A DNA stretch of 64,000 bases, from assembly GCF_023078275.1 (NCBI RefSeq), contig NC_062992.1, positions 11,483,706 to 11,547,705 on the forward strand, in the 5' to 3' direction. The translations under genes and the position numbers were made by a program. The notes below the pieces were generated by a model that worked only from the letters and a program-made list of their open reading frames with translations, did not search any database and was not told where the DNA came from. This document shows, piece after piece, positions 22,137 to 32,488 of the stretch. This DNA comes from Leguminivora glycinivorella (taxonomy: Eukaryota > Arthropoda > Insecta > Lepidoptera > Tortricidae). Every line of letters begins with the position of its first letter. Positions within the stretch are counted from its first letter, which is position 1.

Positions 22137-22205
22137 GTGTTATGTAATGGCGTCGTTGGGGAACAATCGTCTGTCACGCCGTGAAGGTGCGTTCGATTCC
22201 CAGGA
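22137..22205 (+). mobile_element. tRNA-like sequence (SINE head)
   Basis: TAATGGCGTCGTTGGGG (box-A-like) and GTGCGTTCGATTCCCAGG (box-B-like) lie about 45 bases apart. Likely a SINE head; the tail is not recognised. Confidence 0.45.
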
Positions 22206-22660
22206 TTATATAAACTTTTTGTATTTTTTTGGATATAAATTTCGTTTTTTTTATTGACTGAGCAAGAATGGAGAGCCGAAGGTATCAATTTTGTCTTAGA
22301 GAACATATTGATTTTTTTATTGTCATTTTGATTTTCTATTTATTAAGTTGAGATATAAAACACAACTTTTAATACCCTCGCTAAATATAATATTTTATCG
22401 AAATCACTCCTTAGATAAAAAAAGTCGACTTGAGTTTTTAAAGCATTACGTTACTCAGTTAACTATTGCATTTTCATTTACTAATTTAAGATTTCAAAAG
22501 CGATTTGAATACCCTTGCTCCATCAAAAATAAACAATTAGAAAAAAAAATCATTCGTATCGTAGTTTAGAAACTAAAAATTATCTATACTTTTTGGATTT
22601 TTTTTAAAATATCAGATTAGGATAATTATGTTAGAAATTCTGAGTTCGACGAACAAAAAA
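22206..22660. other. No gene seen
   Basis: AT-rich, with unsupported short frames on both strands and no repeat recognised. Confidence 0.45.
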
Positions 22661-22662
22661 TA

Positions 22663-22993
22663 GTGTCACATAGTGTTGTGTTCCTGCCGGTGAGTAAGGC
22701 TGCCAGAGCTCAACGAGGGTGCGGGGTGCTGACGACGGGAGGACTTACGGAACTAATTTGTTCCGTCTATTGTCCTTTGAGTCGTCGGCAACCCAAACCC
22801 TCCTTTGAACTTGTACACTCCTTTTTGCTGTGCATACGCAGCAAAGGGGAGTGTACAAGTTTCTAATGGGGCGGCAACGCGCAAGCGACACTCTTCGAGT
22901 TGCAAGCGTCCATAGGTTACGGTGACCGCTTTCCATCAGGCGGACCGTATGCTTGTTTGCCACCGACGTAGTATTAAAAAAAAAAAAAAAGAG
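22663..22993 (+). mobile_element. SINE-like element, 5'-shortened copy
   Basis: Runs from AGTGTTGTGTTCCTGCCGG to GCCACCGACGTAGTATT plus an A-run. The internal hairpin AACTTGTACACTCC / GGAGTGTACAAGTT (22809-22862) is intact. It lacks the first ~140 bp present at 8786-9260 (minus). Confidence 0.75.
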
Positions 22994-23002
22994 AAAAGTC
23001 CT

Positions 23003-23075
23003 GGATTCGAACCCAGTACTTCCATGCAAATCATGCGATGGCACGTATTTACCGCAAGGCTATTTAAACAAGCTG
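23003..23075 (-). mobile_element. tRNA-like sequence downstream of a SINE A-run
   Basis: The minus strand shows a box-A-like TAGCCTTGCGGTAAATACG and box B GGGTTCGAATCC at tRNA-like spacing. It may be the head of another SINE or a tRNA pseudogene. Confidence 0.45.
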
Positions 23076-23520
23076 TCGCCGCGTGAAATTATCGACTAGA
23101 AGGAATACAAAAACACTGTTTGTATGTGTGAGTGGTACTTAAAAATAGTGTAAAACAGTAAATTTATTTACATTAAGGGGATTAACGTTACAATGAGAAG
23201 TTGAATGTTTGTTGTAATACGTCAATTTTAATATTAAATGTTCGCGAAGCATAATTGAAAGTATATAAATAAGACTGGTAATTTGCAGATTAACGCCATC
23301 TAACGCAGCCTGAGCTTCGGGTAACCTAGGCGAGCCACCTTAAGTAATACTATCGAATTACAATGAACCTTTTGAACCCTAATTTAATGTTATAAGAACA
23401 AAAGAAAATCTTGACATTAAAAGCAGTCGATTTAATAATCAATTATGAAGATAAATCTTATATCTATTAAGCTACGTAGTTAAAGTTTTAGTTCTAAGAC
23501 TATTTAGGTCATCTCGCTCG
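23076..23520. other. No gene seen
   Basis: AT-rich intergenic DNA with no supported feature. Confidence 0.45.
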
Positions 23521-23522
23521 AA

Positions 23523-24049
23523 TCTAGAGCAGAGTCCAACTGGGGAAGTACCTCCGCCTTACGCCGTGTCTTGCGTGGGCGACGGTCGCTCGACCGTCGC
23601 GCGACCGTCGCCGTCGCGTCTCATACTTCCATATCAATAAAGTTTGATTTCGTATGCGTCGCATCGCCGTCGCCCGACCGTCGCCCACGCAAGCCACGGC
23701 GTTAGAGAAGACCGCAGCCAAATAGCACTAGACCCTACTCATAGTGTTGTGTTCCTGCCGGTAAGTAAGGTTGCCAGAGCTCAACGAGGGTGCGGTGTGC
23801 TGGTGACGGAAGGACCTACGGAACTAAATTTGTTCCGTCTATTGTCCTTTGAGTCGTCGGCAACCCGAACCCTCCTTGGAACTTGTACACTCCCTTTTTG
23901 CTGTGTACTTAACACAGGGAGTGTAGAAGTTTCTAATGGGTTGGCAACGCGCATGTGATACCTTGAGTTGCAGGCGTCCATAGCTTACGGTGATCGCTTT
24001 CCATCAGGCGGACCGTATGCATGTTTGACACCGACGTAATATAAAAAAA
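23523..24049 (+). mobile_element. SINE-like element, full-length, split by a MITE
   Basis: Matches 8786-9260 reversed. The 5' part AGCAGAGTCCAACTGGGG is interrupted at the TTA of CCGCCTTA by a 140-bp insert, then continues GAAGACCGCAGCC to the ACCGACGTAATAT end plus an A-run. The hairpin region (23879-23930) is partly shortened. Confidence 0.8.
23562..23701. mobile_element. 140-bp MITE, TTA target duplication (PIF/Harbinger-like)
   Basis: Inverted ends CGCCGTGTCTTGCGTGGGCG and CGCCCACGCAAGCCACGGCG (about 33 bp with inner GACGGTCG repeats). TTA flanks both sides (23559-23561, 23702-23704), while the uninterrupted SINE copies have TTA once. A 3-bp TTA duplication is characteristic of PIF/Harbinger. 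Strong CpG content. Confidence 0.85.
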
Positions 24050-24066
24050 AGGGTTGCTTTTGTACC

Positions 24067-24622
24067 TTTTTTAGGGTTCCGTAGTCAACTAGGAACCCTT
24101 ATAGTTTCGCCATGTCTGTCTGTCCGTCCGTCCGTCCGTCCGTCCGTCCGCGGATAATCTCAGTAACCGTTAGCACTAGAAAGCTGAAATTTGGTACCAA
24201 TATGTATATCAATCACGCCAACAAAGTGCAAAAATAAAAAATGGAAAAAAAATGTTTTATTAGGGTACCCCCCCTACATGTAAAGTGGGGGCTGATATTT
24301 TTTTTTATTTCAACCCCAACGTGTGATATATTGTTGGATAGGTATTAAAAAATGAATGAGGGTTTACTAAGATCGTTTTTTGATAATATTAATATTTTCG
24401 GAAATAATCACTCCTAAAGGAAAAAAAAGTGCGTCCCCCCCCCTCTAACTTTTGAACCATAAGTTTAAAAAATATGAAAAAAATCACAAATGTAGAACTT
24501 TATAAATACTTTCTAGGAAAATTGTTTTGAACTTGATAGGTTCAGTAGTTTTTGAGAAAAATACGGAAAACTACGGAACCCTACACTGAGCGTGGCCCGA
24601 CACGCTCTTGGCCGGTTTTTTT
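24067..24622 (+). mobile_element. AGGGTTCCGTAG / GGCCGGTTTT element, copy 2
   Basis: Near-identical to 5785-6357 with a shorter (TCCG)n run and a C-run (GTGCGTCCCCCCCC) intact near 24430. Complete at both ends. Confidence 0.85.
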
Positions 24623-24654
24623 AAAAGTAAATACCACCACTAGACCATACTCGT

Positions 24655-24806
24655 ATTAGTGTTGAGTTCCTGCCGGTGTGTAAAGTCGAGAGCCCTAGGA
24701 GGGTCTTAGGACTCTTAGGCTCTGGTGTTGCAGGCATCCATAAGCTACAGAGACTGCTTACCATCAAACGGGCCGTATGCTTGTTTGCCACCGAAGTGGC
24801 ATACAA
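24655..24806 (+). mobile_element. Diverged relative of the SINE-like family
   Basis: GTGTTGAGTTCCTGCCGG opens it, and GGCCGTATGCTTGTTTGCCACCGAAG closes it before an A-run (the longer landmark spans 24770-24796). The middle with the hairpin is replaced by an unrelated stretch. Confidence 0.6.
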
Positions 24807-24809
24807 AAA

Positions 24810-25490
24810 ATGGAACTCATTTATAGCTGGCACCTGGATATTGCACCAGAACACATATTACACCATTTAGCGCCAGCACCATTTAGGGCCAATTGCATCA
24901 ACTAATATATTTGACTGACACATCGTCACGCAGCAGATGTCTGTGGAACTTCCTATACAACAAAATCTAACAAACGCTTTAATGGTGATATACGGCTTGA
25001 TGCAACCGTCCCTTAGTTTTGCATACCTATGTAAAAAAAAATCTCGAGTTTTAAAAGTCAGTTTTGGCGCCCAACTCACCCCAAATTAGCTATTTACCTA
25101 TACCAGGGGCGGCTCACTCCGCGTTTCTTTTGTACATTTCGACGGCCGCGAGTTCGCGGCCCATAAAGTTTGACAACCTTCACGCTGCGCAATAGAACTC
25201 AATGTCGCATGCAGTCCGTTGACAGGTTGTTGAGAGTGAGCCTTCTGTACTTGTACTTTTATATTATTCTGTGCCTATACCAATTTTATGAAAATAAAAA
25301 TAATAGTTTTCGTGAAAATGCCTTTAAAGACTTTCATGCACGACTGTCTGAGTGAGCCATTTTCAATCTGCGTCAGCAGAATGCTAAGTATCCCACTTGC
25401 TATTCTGGCACGCGAACCATTTAAATTATCTGGTTTAGATCATTTACTTAGTCATGTACTTCCTAGAATAGCAGGTAGATATCTATACCT
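24810..25490. other. No gene; diverged MITE pieces
   Basis: GGGGCGGCTCACTCCGCG and CGCGAGTTCGCGGCC (25108-25160) have counterparts in reverse near 39020-39105, suggesting fragments of one element family. Nothing else is supported. Confidence 0.4.
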
Positions 25491-25494
25491 ATGT

Positions 25495-25724
25495 CACAGT
25501 ATAATAAAGAGTACTATCGTACAGTATGGCCACTCCCGCTCCCCGCTGAAAGTGCCGCCCACCCCCTCTCGGTTACCTGACAGTTACCGCCTGTCAAAAA
25601 CGCGAACAATCGACCTGTCATATCTCACTCATACAAGCATAGTACGCGTTCACCTACACGAGCTTAGACTGTGTGCTAGGAACGCGCCTCTTTCATATAT
25701 TTCATCGCCAGTGTCCGAGATGTG
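25495..25724 (-). mobile_element. 230-bp element with 7-bp target duplication (CCTATGT)
   Basis: Plus-strand ends are CACAGTATAATAAAGAG and GTGTCCGAGATGTG. CCTATGT flanks it at 25488-25494 and 25725-25731. Length is exactly 230 bp, same as 19704-19933 and 33533-33762. Confidence 0.9.
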
Positions 25725-25732
25725 CCTATGTC

Positions 25733-25800
25733 ATCATCATTCCTCCTTGCGTTATTCGGGCATTTGCCACGCCGCCCACGCCGTAGGCACTAGTTTAAAG
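25733..25800 (-). mobile_element. RTE 3' tail fragment
   Basis: TCATCATCATTCCTCCTTGC and GGCATTTGCCACG, GTAGGCACTAG match 1512-1620 with an internal deletion. Confidence 0.5.
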
Positions 25801-25806
25801 GAGGAC

Positions 25807-26379
25807 AAAAAAAAACCAGCCAAGAGCGTGTCGGGCCACGCTCAGTGTAGGGTTCCGTAGTTTTCCGTATTTTTCTCAAAAACTACTGAACCTATCAAAT
25901 TCAAAACAATTTTCCTAGAAAGTCTTTATAAAGTTCTACATTTGTGATTTTTTTCATATTTTTTAAACATATGGTTCAAAAGTTAGAGGGGGGGGGGGGG
26001 GCACTTTTTTTCCTTTAGGAGCGATTATTTCCGAAAATATTAATATTATCAAATAACAATCTTAGGAAACCCTTATTCATATTTCAATACCTATCCAACA
26101 ATATATCACACGTGGGGGTTAGAATGAAAAAAAATATCAGCCCCCACTTTACATGTAGGGGGGGTACCCTAATAAAACATTTTTTTCCATTTTTTATTTT
26201 TGCACTTTATTGGCGTGATTGATATACATATTGGTACCAAATTTCAGCTTTCTAGTGCTAACGATTACTGAGATTATCCGCGGACGGACGGACGGACGGA
26301 CGGACGGACGGACGGACGGACGGACAGACAGACATGGCGAAACTATAAGGGTTCCTAGTTGACTTCGGAACCCTAAAAA
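25807..26379 (-). mobile_element. AGGGTTCCGTAG / GGCCGGTTTT element, copy 3 (minus)
   Basis: Complete copy in reverse. AAAAACCAGCCAAGAGCG at the low end, a pure G-run at about 25987-26000, (GGAC)n at 26283-26325 and ACCCTAAAAA at the high end. Confidence 0.85.
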
Positions 26380-26391
26380 GACGAGTGGCGT

Positions 26392-26570
26392 GGGTAACAA
26401 TTTCCCGCACACGCGACGTTATAACAATGCGTTGCCATGGTTACAGAGCCAAACAATGCGTTTTATTTTTTTTATTACTGCGCGCATGCGCGGGAAGCCG
26501 ATGGGGGCTGGCTTTGGGGAATAGACTTTTATATAGGATTTTTATAGATCACGCACCACCCTGTAAATGA
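26392..26570. mobile_element. GC-rich MITE, second copy
   Basis: In reverse orientation relative to 3046-3251. GTTGCCATGGTTACAGAGCC, TTACTGCGCGCATGCGCG and the AGACTTTTATATAGG outer end are shared. The left arm is eroded. Confidence 0.65.
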
Positions 26571-26671
26571 CGGCAAGAGAAAGGAACAGAAAAAATCAAT
26601 AAGAACCTCCTCAGTTCTCTGGAAGCATTTGTTTTGTGTTTAAATTTTGTTATTAATATGTTGTAGAAAAA

Positions 26672-26785
26672 ATGACTGAGGATGCTAAAAATGCATGTTT
26701 CGTAAATATTAGAGGTCAGAATCAATTCGTAGCTGAACGAAAAGATAGGAAGGATTTAAAATTAATAAAAATGCCTTATTTTTAG
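26672..26785 (+). other. Short unrecognised frame, 37 codons
   Basis: A charged frame (MTEDAKNACFVNIRG at its start) lies just after a TTGTAG that could be a splice acceptor. Without upstream or downstream exons it cannot be called a gene. Recorded because it has an exon-like composition. Confidence 0.15.
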
Positions 26786-27680
26786 AGCATTTATTACATA
26801 TAGGTATGTATTTATTTATTGACTCTTAGCATCGTTAAAATTACATTATTTATTTCAGTGATAATTCCTGAAGGCACTGAAATCACTAATTACAGACTTG
26901 TGTGACCTATTTCACCACAATGACAATAGGCGAGACGACTAAAAAAACTAATTAGTCCGTCAGTTAGATTATCAAAGAATTTTAGACACGTATTTTTTAT
27001 TTTTTCTCGTAAACGAAAAATGACGACGGTACAGTGCGTTGAAGTTTCGCGTGACGTCACGCCTAGGTACAATTTTTACTTGGAAGTGACGTCATAAGCC
27101 CCCACTCCGGAACTTTGATGCTCTATATCTTTGTATTTTTTCATTAATTAGAAAAAGCGAAAAAGATGTGTTCAGTATTTTTGGACGATCTAACTGAAGG
27201 ACTAAACAGAATGCCATTTATTTATGTAGTCGTCATCCCTACTGTCACACGACAATGGCACTTTGCCGCTCATTGCCTGCTCAGCAAGGAAATATTGACG
27301 CTGAGTAATAATAGTTATTTATAATATTTATCAACCCAGAAATAGGCACATTGTCAATGTCACTGCGGTGGAATAGGCCACCGAAGATCTGTATGTACAT
27401 GGCACTAACGCAGTTCTTTATAATTTTATTATAATTATTTTACAATATGTAATTAAATAAAAGCTTAAAATTAAACATTAGAAATGTTAAATCAACAAAA
27501 GAAATCATTAAAAAATACATACGTTTAGATCCACAGCGCAGGCTTCGTCATATAACAGAGTGTCCATCCACCTAAGGTTTCGTCAAAATAAAACATTACC
27601 ATAACATACATTATCCGCAACACGCATCGTCAAAACTCAAGCACACAAAAAAAAAAAGGCAAACACAATACCCTTAATAA
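26786..27680. other. No gene seen
   Basis: Mostly AT-rich; a GC-richer stretch at 27030-27110 shows two TGACGTCA-like sites (27051-27060, 27088-27095). No other supported feature. Confidence 0.4.
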
Positions 27681-27685
27681 AAACC

Positions 27686-27992
27686 TTATATCCCAACCCG
27701 GTCAGTACCCGGAACAGACGTCCCCAAAATACCAGCCGCGTTGCCGCGCTGTATAGCCAACGATATACGTTGTACCAGGTACGAACCCGATCTAGGATCG
27801 CAACCCCTATCCCGCAAGCGTCTACCCAGGGCCTTCACAAAATCCTTGGCTTCGGCGCACCAGGGACCAACCGACTCAACCGCAACAGGGACAAAATCGT
27901 ACACCGGCTTCAAGTTCGAGTACTTGGTATGCTTTTGCCTTGCCGCGTACTCCGCCGCCCCGCCCGCTGCACGCGTGCGTAATTATGTATAT
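27686..27992 (-). pseudogene. C-terminal fragment of a retroelement polyprotein
   Basis: The minus-strand frame stays open from about 27992 to its stop near 27686. It contains YDFVPVAVESVGPW and then GSYLVQRISLAIQRGNAAG. This C-terminal pattern (FVP.A.E..GPW and QRIS.AIQRGNA) recurs at the end of reverse-transcriptase proteins in many animal genomes. No RT core is here, so it is 5'-truncated. The class assignment is from memory. Confidence 0.55.
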
Positions 27993-28130
27993 CTAATGAT
28001 TTCTTGCCTTATATTTGGGCATTACATTATTAAAATTATTAACAATTATGTATTGTCTCATAAGGCCCTGCTAATAAATTTATGGATATTAATGGAACAC
28101 ATGTATTATTGTGAAACTATAAATAATGTA

Positions 28131-28484
28131 CACCGTGTTTTTATGGAATTCCGTTAATTTTAAGGGAAGATTCTTAAGATCAAATACAATTAATTTCTCT
28201 AAGAAACTAGCATTTTAACACTTACGGTTATCGAGTTATTAAAAAAAAAATAAAGATAATTACTGAACACGTGTGTGACAGCCTTTAAAAATTACTAATG
28301 TTACCTATTTGTTTTGACATGTGCAGTCAATCACTTGACACTAACTTGAATGTTATTCTTTAGGGTCTCTCACACTAACAAATTCATTTATTGTGTATAA
28401 AACTAACTGTAACTAAAAGTGATATCTCTCCTGAAAGGAACCTAACGACGTGTCGAATTTAACAGAAAACAAAAAAACACGGTG
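28131..28484. mobile_element. MITE with CACCGTGTTTTT ends, TA duplication
   Basis: Ends CACCGTGTTTTTATGGAATT and AAACAAAAAAACACGGTG. TA flanks at 28129-28130 and 28485-28486. Same family as 33326-33936. A TA duplication fits Tc1/mariner-type movement. Confidence 0.75.
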
Positions 28485-28652
28485 TATATTGTCAAACTAT
28501 CATAATACTTATTACAATTTATATCTAACTAAGGTGCAGTGTGGTAATTTCGAAAGTCGTCTAATTTTGAAAGTCACATAAAACCATTATTTCCATCGTA
28601 TCTAGATTCCCCTTTCGAAATTACCCGAGCATTTCTGTGATTCGAACCTTAG

Positions 28653-28890
28653 TGCGTTTTCACATTATCCGATCCGATATCGGATGTCGCACCGATATCC
28701 TATACATTACAGGCTCTTGGATTTTTTCTATTGAAATCCTTCCGACATGACATCCTATAGTCCATAAATTAACGGCCATCTAAGTGTGGTGGAGTGTAAG
28801 CGCGGTCTTAGGCGGTCGCATTTTAATGTATGGGATGGTATGATCTTGTTATATTTAATTTACCTATGCTATATCGGATCAGATAATGTG
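28653..28890. mobile_element. MITE with TTTCACATTATCCGATC inverted ends
   Basis: The left TTTTCACATTATCCGATCCG and the right TATCGGATCAGATAATGTGG are inverted. An inner GCGGTCTTAGGCGGTCGC lies near 28800. A fragment recurs at 18147-18210. Confidence 0.65.
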
Positions 28891-29039
28891 GTTTGTCTAC
28901 AATTCAGACTTCAGCAGATTTTAATATTCATATTAAGATTCTTAACCTTATTCGATGTTTTAATTACATATAACACATTTTGATTAAAGGTTTTGACAGT
29001 CTCATAGTCCACTGTAAAAATGTATCTAGGTCTGGCAGT

Positions 29040-29110
29040 AATGGCAGTTCTTTCTGGTCATCAGGCAGTGTTCTCTCTTGTTAGATCCCGCATATGGCGC
29101 AGGGAATCTA
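29040..29110 (-). pseudogene. Partial copy of the FERM gene's last exon
   Basis: GTCATCAGGCAGTGTTCTCT then TAGATCCCGCATATGGCGCA match 30190-30240 (ATCAGGCAGTGATCTCTC, TAGATCCCGGATCTGGCGCA). Read on the minus strand this is the terminal coding stretch and stop of the gene at 30193-40552, then diverged. It lies about 1.1 kb downstream of the intact exon. Confidence 0.7.
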
Positions 29111-29199
29111 GGCATAGGGGTGTGGGGTTCCTATCTATAAAATTGGAGATTAGTTAATGCGAGCGCAGATTCAGTCTGCAGGGATGTGCAGATACAATA

Positions 29200-29320
29200 G
29201 TGATGCGCCACAGCGTTTGCCGACCCATATTCTTCTGGGCGAGCTCACTCCATCGTTAGGCCACGTCTTTGCCTTTGGCTAGTCTGTGGCCAAGAGTACC
29301 TAAGCCCATTTATAATAAAA
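29200..29320. repeat. Dispersed repeat fragment (CATCGTTAGGCCACGTC)
   Basis: GGGCGAGCTCACTCCATCG and GGCCACGTCTTTGCC match 40597-40665, and 9395-9500 in reverse. Likely the 3' end of a LINE. Confidence 0.4.
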
Positions 29321-29439
29321 AAAAATGTTTTATACAGTACCTACGAGTAACCTTAGTCTGTTTCATAAAAATTACCATTCTATTCCCTTTCCGACTTAAT
29401 TCATCATAAAACCGACAGTTCACAATACGAGTAGACCAA

Positions 29440-29560
29440 ACAACATAAACATAACATAAATTCACGCCTGTATCCCATAAAGGGATAGGCAGAGCACATG
29501 AAACTACAAAAAGTCTCAGTGCCACTCTTGGCAATTAAAGGGTTGAAATGAAAGGAAACG
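29440..29560. repeat. Truncated ACATAC-leader repeat
   Basis: TCACGCCTGTATCCCATAA, GGCAGAGCACATGAAACTAC and TCAGTGCCACTCTTGGCAA match 2210-2290 and 12600-12690. Confidence 0.6.
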
Positions 29561-29587
29561 AAAATTAGACCAAAATAAAGAACAATA

Positions 29588-29778
29588 ATCCATACTAATA
29601 TTATAAATGGGAAAGTGTGTATGTCTGTTTGTCTGTCCGTCTTTCACGGCAAAACGGAGTACGGAGTGACGGATTGACGTGATTTTTTGGTGGAGATAGT
29701 TGAAGGGATGGCCAGAGCCTATGTAGCTACATTTTGTCTCTTACTAACGCGAGCGATGCCGCGGGCAAAAGCTAGTAA
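29588..29778 (+). repeat. Lepidopteran CACGGCAAAACGGAG repeat
   Basis: Runs from CCATACTAATATTATAAATG to GCGGGCAAAAGCTAGTA with the canonical interior. Confidence 0.7.
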
Positions 29779-30192
29779 TGCATATTTTGCATTCTTGGAT
29801 GTTTTTGATCGCGCGTTTTTCATATAGGTAGTTTAAGTAGGTAATCTGTTAATATTTTTTTTTGATGAGTATTTTGCTTTTTAAATTGTATCTTGTTTTT
29901 CTAAATGCATGACGTTAATTATACGACGAAAAGAAGAGGCCCGCCGAGTTTCTTGTCGGTCCCATAGTGGATACCCCCCTCCAACTGAGGGGGGACTGCA
30001 ATCTTCTCGAGGCTGAGGCGTAGGGTTAGAGCCGGCGTAGCTTTATTTGACGTTCATATGCGCATTGTGATATGCGCATATGAACGTCATACGCATATTT
30101 CATTTCATTTCATTTCAAACAACTGTGGCAGATAAGGCGGTAACTGACAGTAAGGTCACGCAATAATCTCAGGGGTTATTCTCGGCAGTTCA

Positions 30193-30313
30193 TCAGGCAG
30201 TGATCTCTCTCGGTAGATCCCGGATCTGGCGCAGCGTGCGGCGGCACGACAGGCGCCGGGAGCCGAAGCGCGGGAACCCGGCGATGCGGTCCACGGGAAC
30301 TGGTGTCGCTCTC
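30193..30313 (-). CDS. FERM gene last exon and stop
   Basis: Acceptor TGTGTTACAG. Encodes VDRIAGFPRFGSRR and LRQIRDLPREITA, then TGA at 30195-30193. The FPRFGSR stretch corresponds to the first residues after F3 in 4.1-family proteins. GC-rich third positions contrast with the surrounding introns. Confidence 0.85.
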
Positions 30314-32457
30314 CTGTAACACAAGATTGTGGAAATTAAGTAACATTATTAATAAAAATTAAATTCTTCTTGCATGATCTTGCGTCTCAATTAAAATAAT
30401 ATTTTCCAAGACATCTCTATAGCCAAATGAAGCTATCTGTTTACTGGCATTGCAAACTGATGCTTAGAAGATTTATAAGAAATACTTACGACATATCTAA
30501 CCGGTAAATTAATTGAAGTTTTATAAAAGCCTAGATACACCTCAAACTGGTTGAAACTTGAACACAGTTGTGTTGTATACGCGCTTATTATTTTACCTGA
30601 AGAATATATAGTTCTACAGAGCAGCGCCAATTCGCCATAATTTCTTCCCAGTGCCTATAGAAGCCAGTATGTGTTTCAAAATAGTTAAACTCGCCAGCTC
30701 AAAGTCGGGTATACGCGCGTATTACGTGAAGAACATATGAAGTTCGACGGAACACCGCCAGCGCGTGTAGAAGCTAGCTAGGCTAGAAACCGAGATGTGT
30801 CTCAAACTCCTCGATCTCTGCAGTGGGATCATATGCCTTGTTGTACTTTCGTTACAGTTACCTGAAGAACATATGGTGCTCCACTGAACACCTCCACAGT
30901 TTCTTCCCAGCGCGTGTAGACACCAGCTTAAAGCCGAGATGTGTCTCAAACTGGTCAAACTCGCTAGCGCGTAGACGGAGTGTGTATACGCGCTTATTGT
31001 AGCTGATCTTGCTGATCTTGGCCCAGGGGAAGCGGTTCATCAGGACCCTGAGAACAAGGGGAAAATATTATTAAATGGTCTGGAACCAAGAGAAAATATC
31101 GGTAGCTAGCTGGCATATTTAATGACATGGAATAGTCGCGCAATTATATTCGGCTATAATATATTTGGCGATAAATCGACACTATCGATAATCGACAGAC
31201 TGCCTAAAGTTCATATTGCTATAAAGTTTTGTCAGGCGACAATTGTAAGCTATGAATGCTATGATAGTAACAAACATGGTTAAGGAAATAACGGGTATCC
31301 CTAAAATCAACGCCAAAATGAAAAGGGGTGATAGGACATACCCTTCTCTATATACTTCGATGCCACCAGCCGACACTACTAGTACCAGGTCCACATCTTC
31401 AGAATCCCTGACGTAGTGAACTCCACTGCATAATACGCCGGCTGCTTACAGGGGCAGTTTCTTGGCAATTTTCACATCACCATCGATCTTTGTCTCATTC
31501 CCTGTTGTTTTTATGCTTCTTATCTTGTTTATTTGCTCCGACATCTCCAAAGAGTATTTTCGTTGAAGTAACTTCATCATCATCATTATCATCATTTCAG
31601 CCCACTTAATCGCCCACTGCTGAACATAGGCGTCCCTTCGTGTACGCCACTTATCCCGGTCCTGGGCTCCTGGGCTAATCTTATCCAGAAGTGCCCCGCA
31701 GTTTTTCAAATGTCATCCACCTAACGTGCCAACGGATGCCGATACCGAATGGTGGCCGCTATCGGATGTATGAAGCGCCTGAAGTAACTTACCCTTCTCT
31801 GTACACTGATGCCTCCAGCTGACACTGCTAGTACCAGCTCCACATCTTCAGAATCCCTGACGCAGTGGAGTTTTGCTCTTAACAGGGGCAGTTTCTTGGC
31901 AATTTTGATATCACCATCGATCTTTGTCTCATTCCATGTTGTTTTTATACTTCTTATCCCTTCTTTACTAGCTACGACTTCTCCAAAGAGTATTTTTGTT
32001 GAAGTAACTTCATCATCATCATCATTTCAGCCATTAATCGCCCACTGCTGAGCATAGGCCTCCCTTCGTGTACGCCACCCGGTCCTGGGCTAATCTTATC
32101 CAGAAACAGTGCCCAGCAGTTTTTTGAATGTCGTCCACCCAACGAGCCAACGGATGCTGATACCGAATGGTGGCCGCTATCGGATGTAAGAAGCGAAGTA
32201 GCTTACCCTTCTCTATATACTGCGATGCCTCAAGCGAAACTGCTAATACCAGGTCCACATCTTACAGGGGCAGTTTCTTGGCAATTTTGTCATCACCATC
32301 GAACTTTGTCTCATTCCATGTTGTTCTTATACTTCTTATCCCTTCTTTACTAGCTACGACTTCTCCAAATGGTATTTTTTAACCCCCGACGCATAAACGA
32401 AGGGGTGTTATAAGTTTGACGTGTGTGTCTGTCTGTCTGTCCGTCTGTCTGTCTGTT

Positions 32458-32488
<31 letters not shown>

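Larger units (their letters stand above)
31342..32290 (-). pseudogene. Three partial copies of FERM exon 5
   Basis: Copies of the 3' half of the exon end at 32207, 31793 and 31342. Each still has a donor (GTAAGC, GTAAGT, GTATGT). The copies at 32207 and 31793 have 1-bp and 2-bp deletions that shift frame near the GGI codons; the one at 31342 keeps the frame (VRDSEDVDLVLVVSAGGIEV). None has the exon's 5' half. Copies are about 415-450 bp apart and are separated by RTE LINE tail pieces, so the unit that was duplicated included both. Confidence 0.85.

Noticed and set aside
25288..25860. 190-codon plus-strand frame as a gene
   Set aside because: It runs across the 230-bp element and the start of another dispersed repeat; the frame is composite and accidental.
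27686..28157. Plus-strand 138-codon frame
   Set aside because: Antisense to the retroelement C-terminal frame, which carries recognisable motifs.
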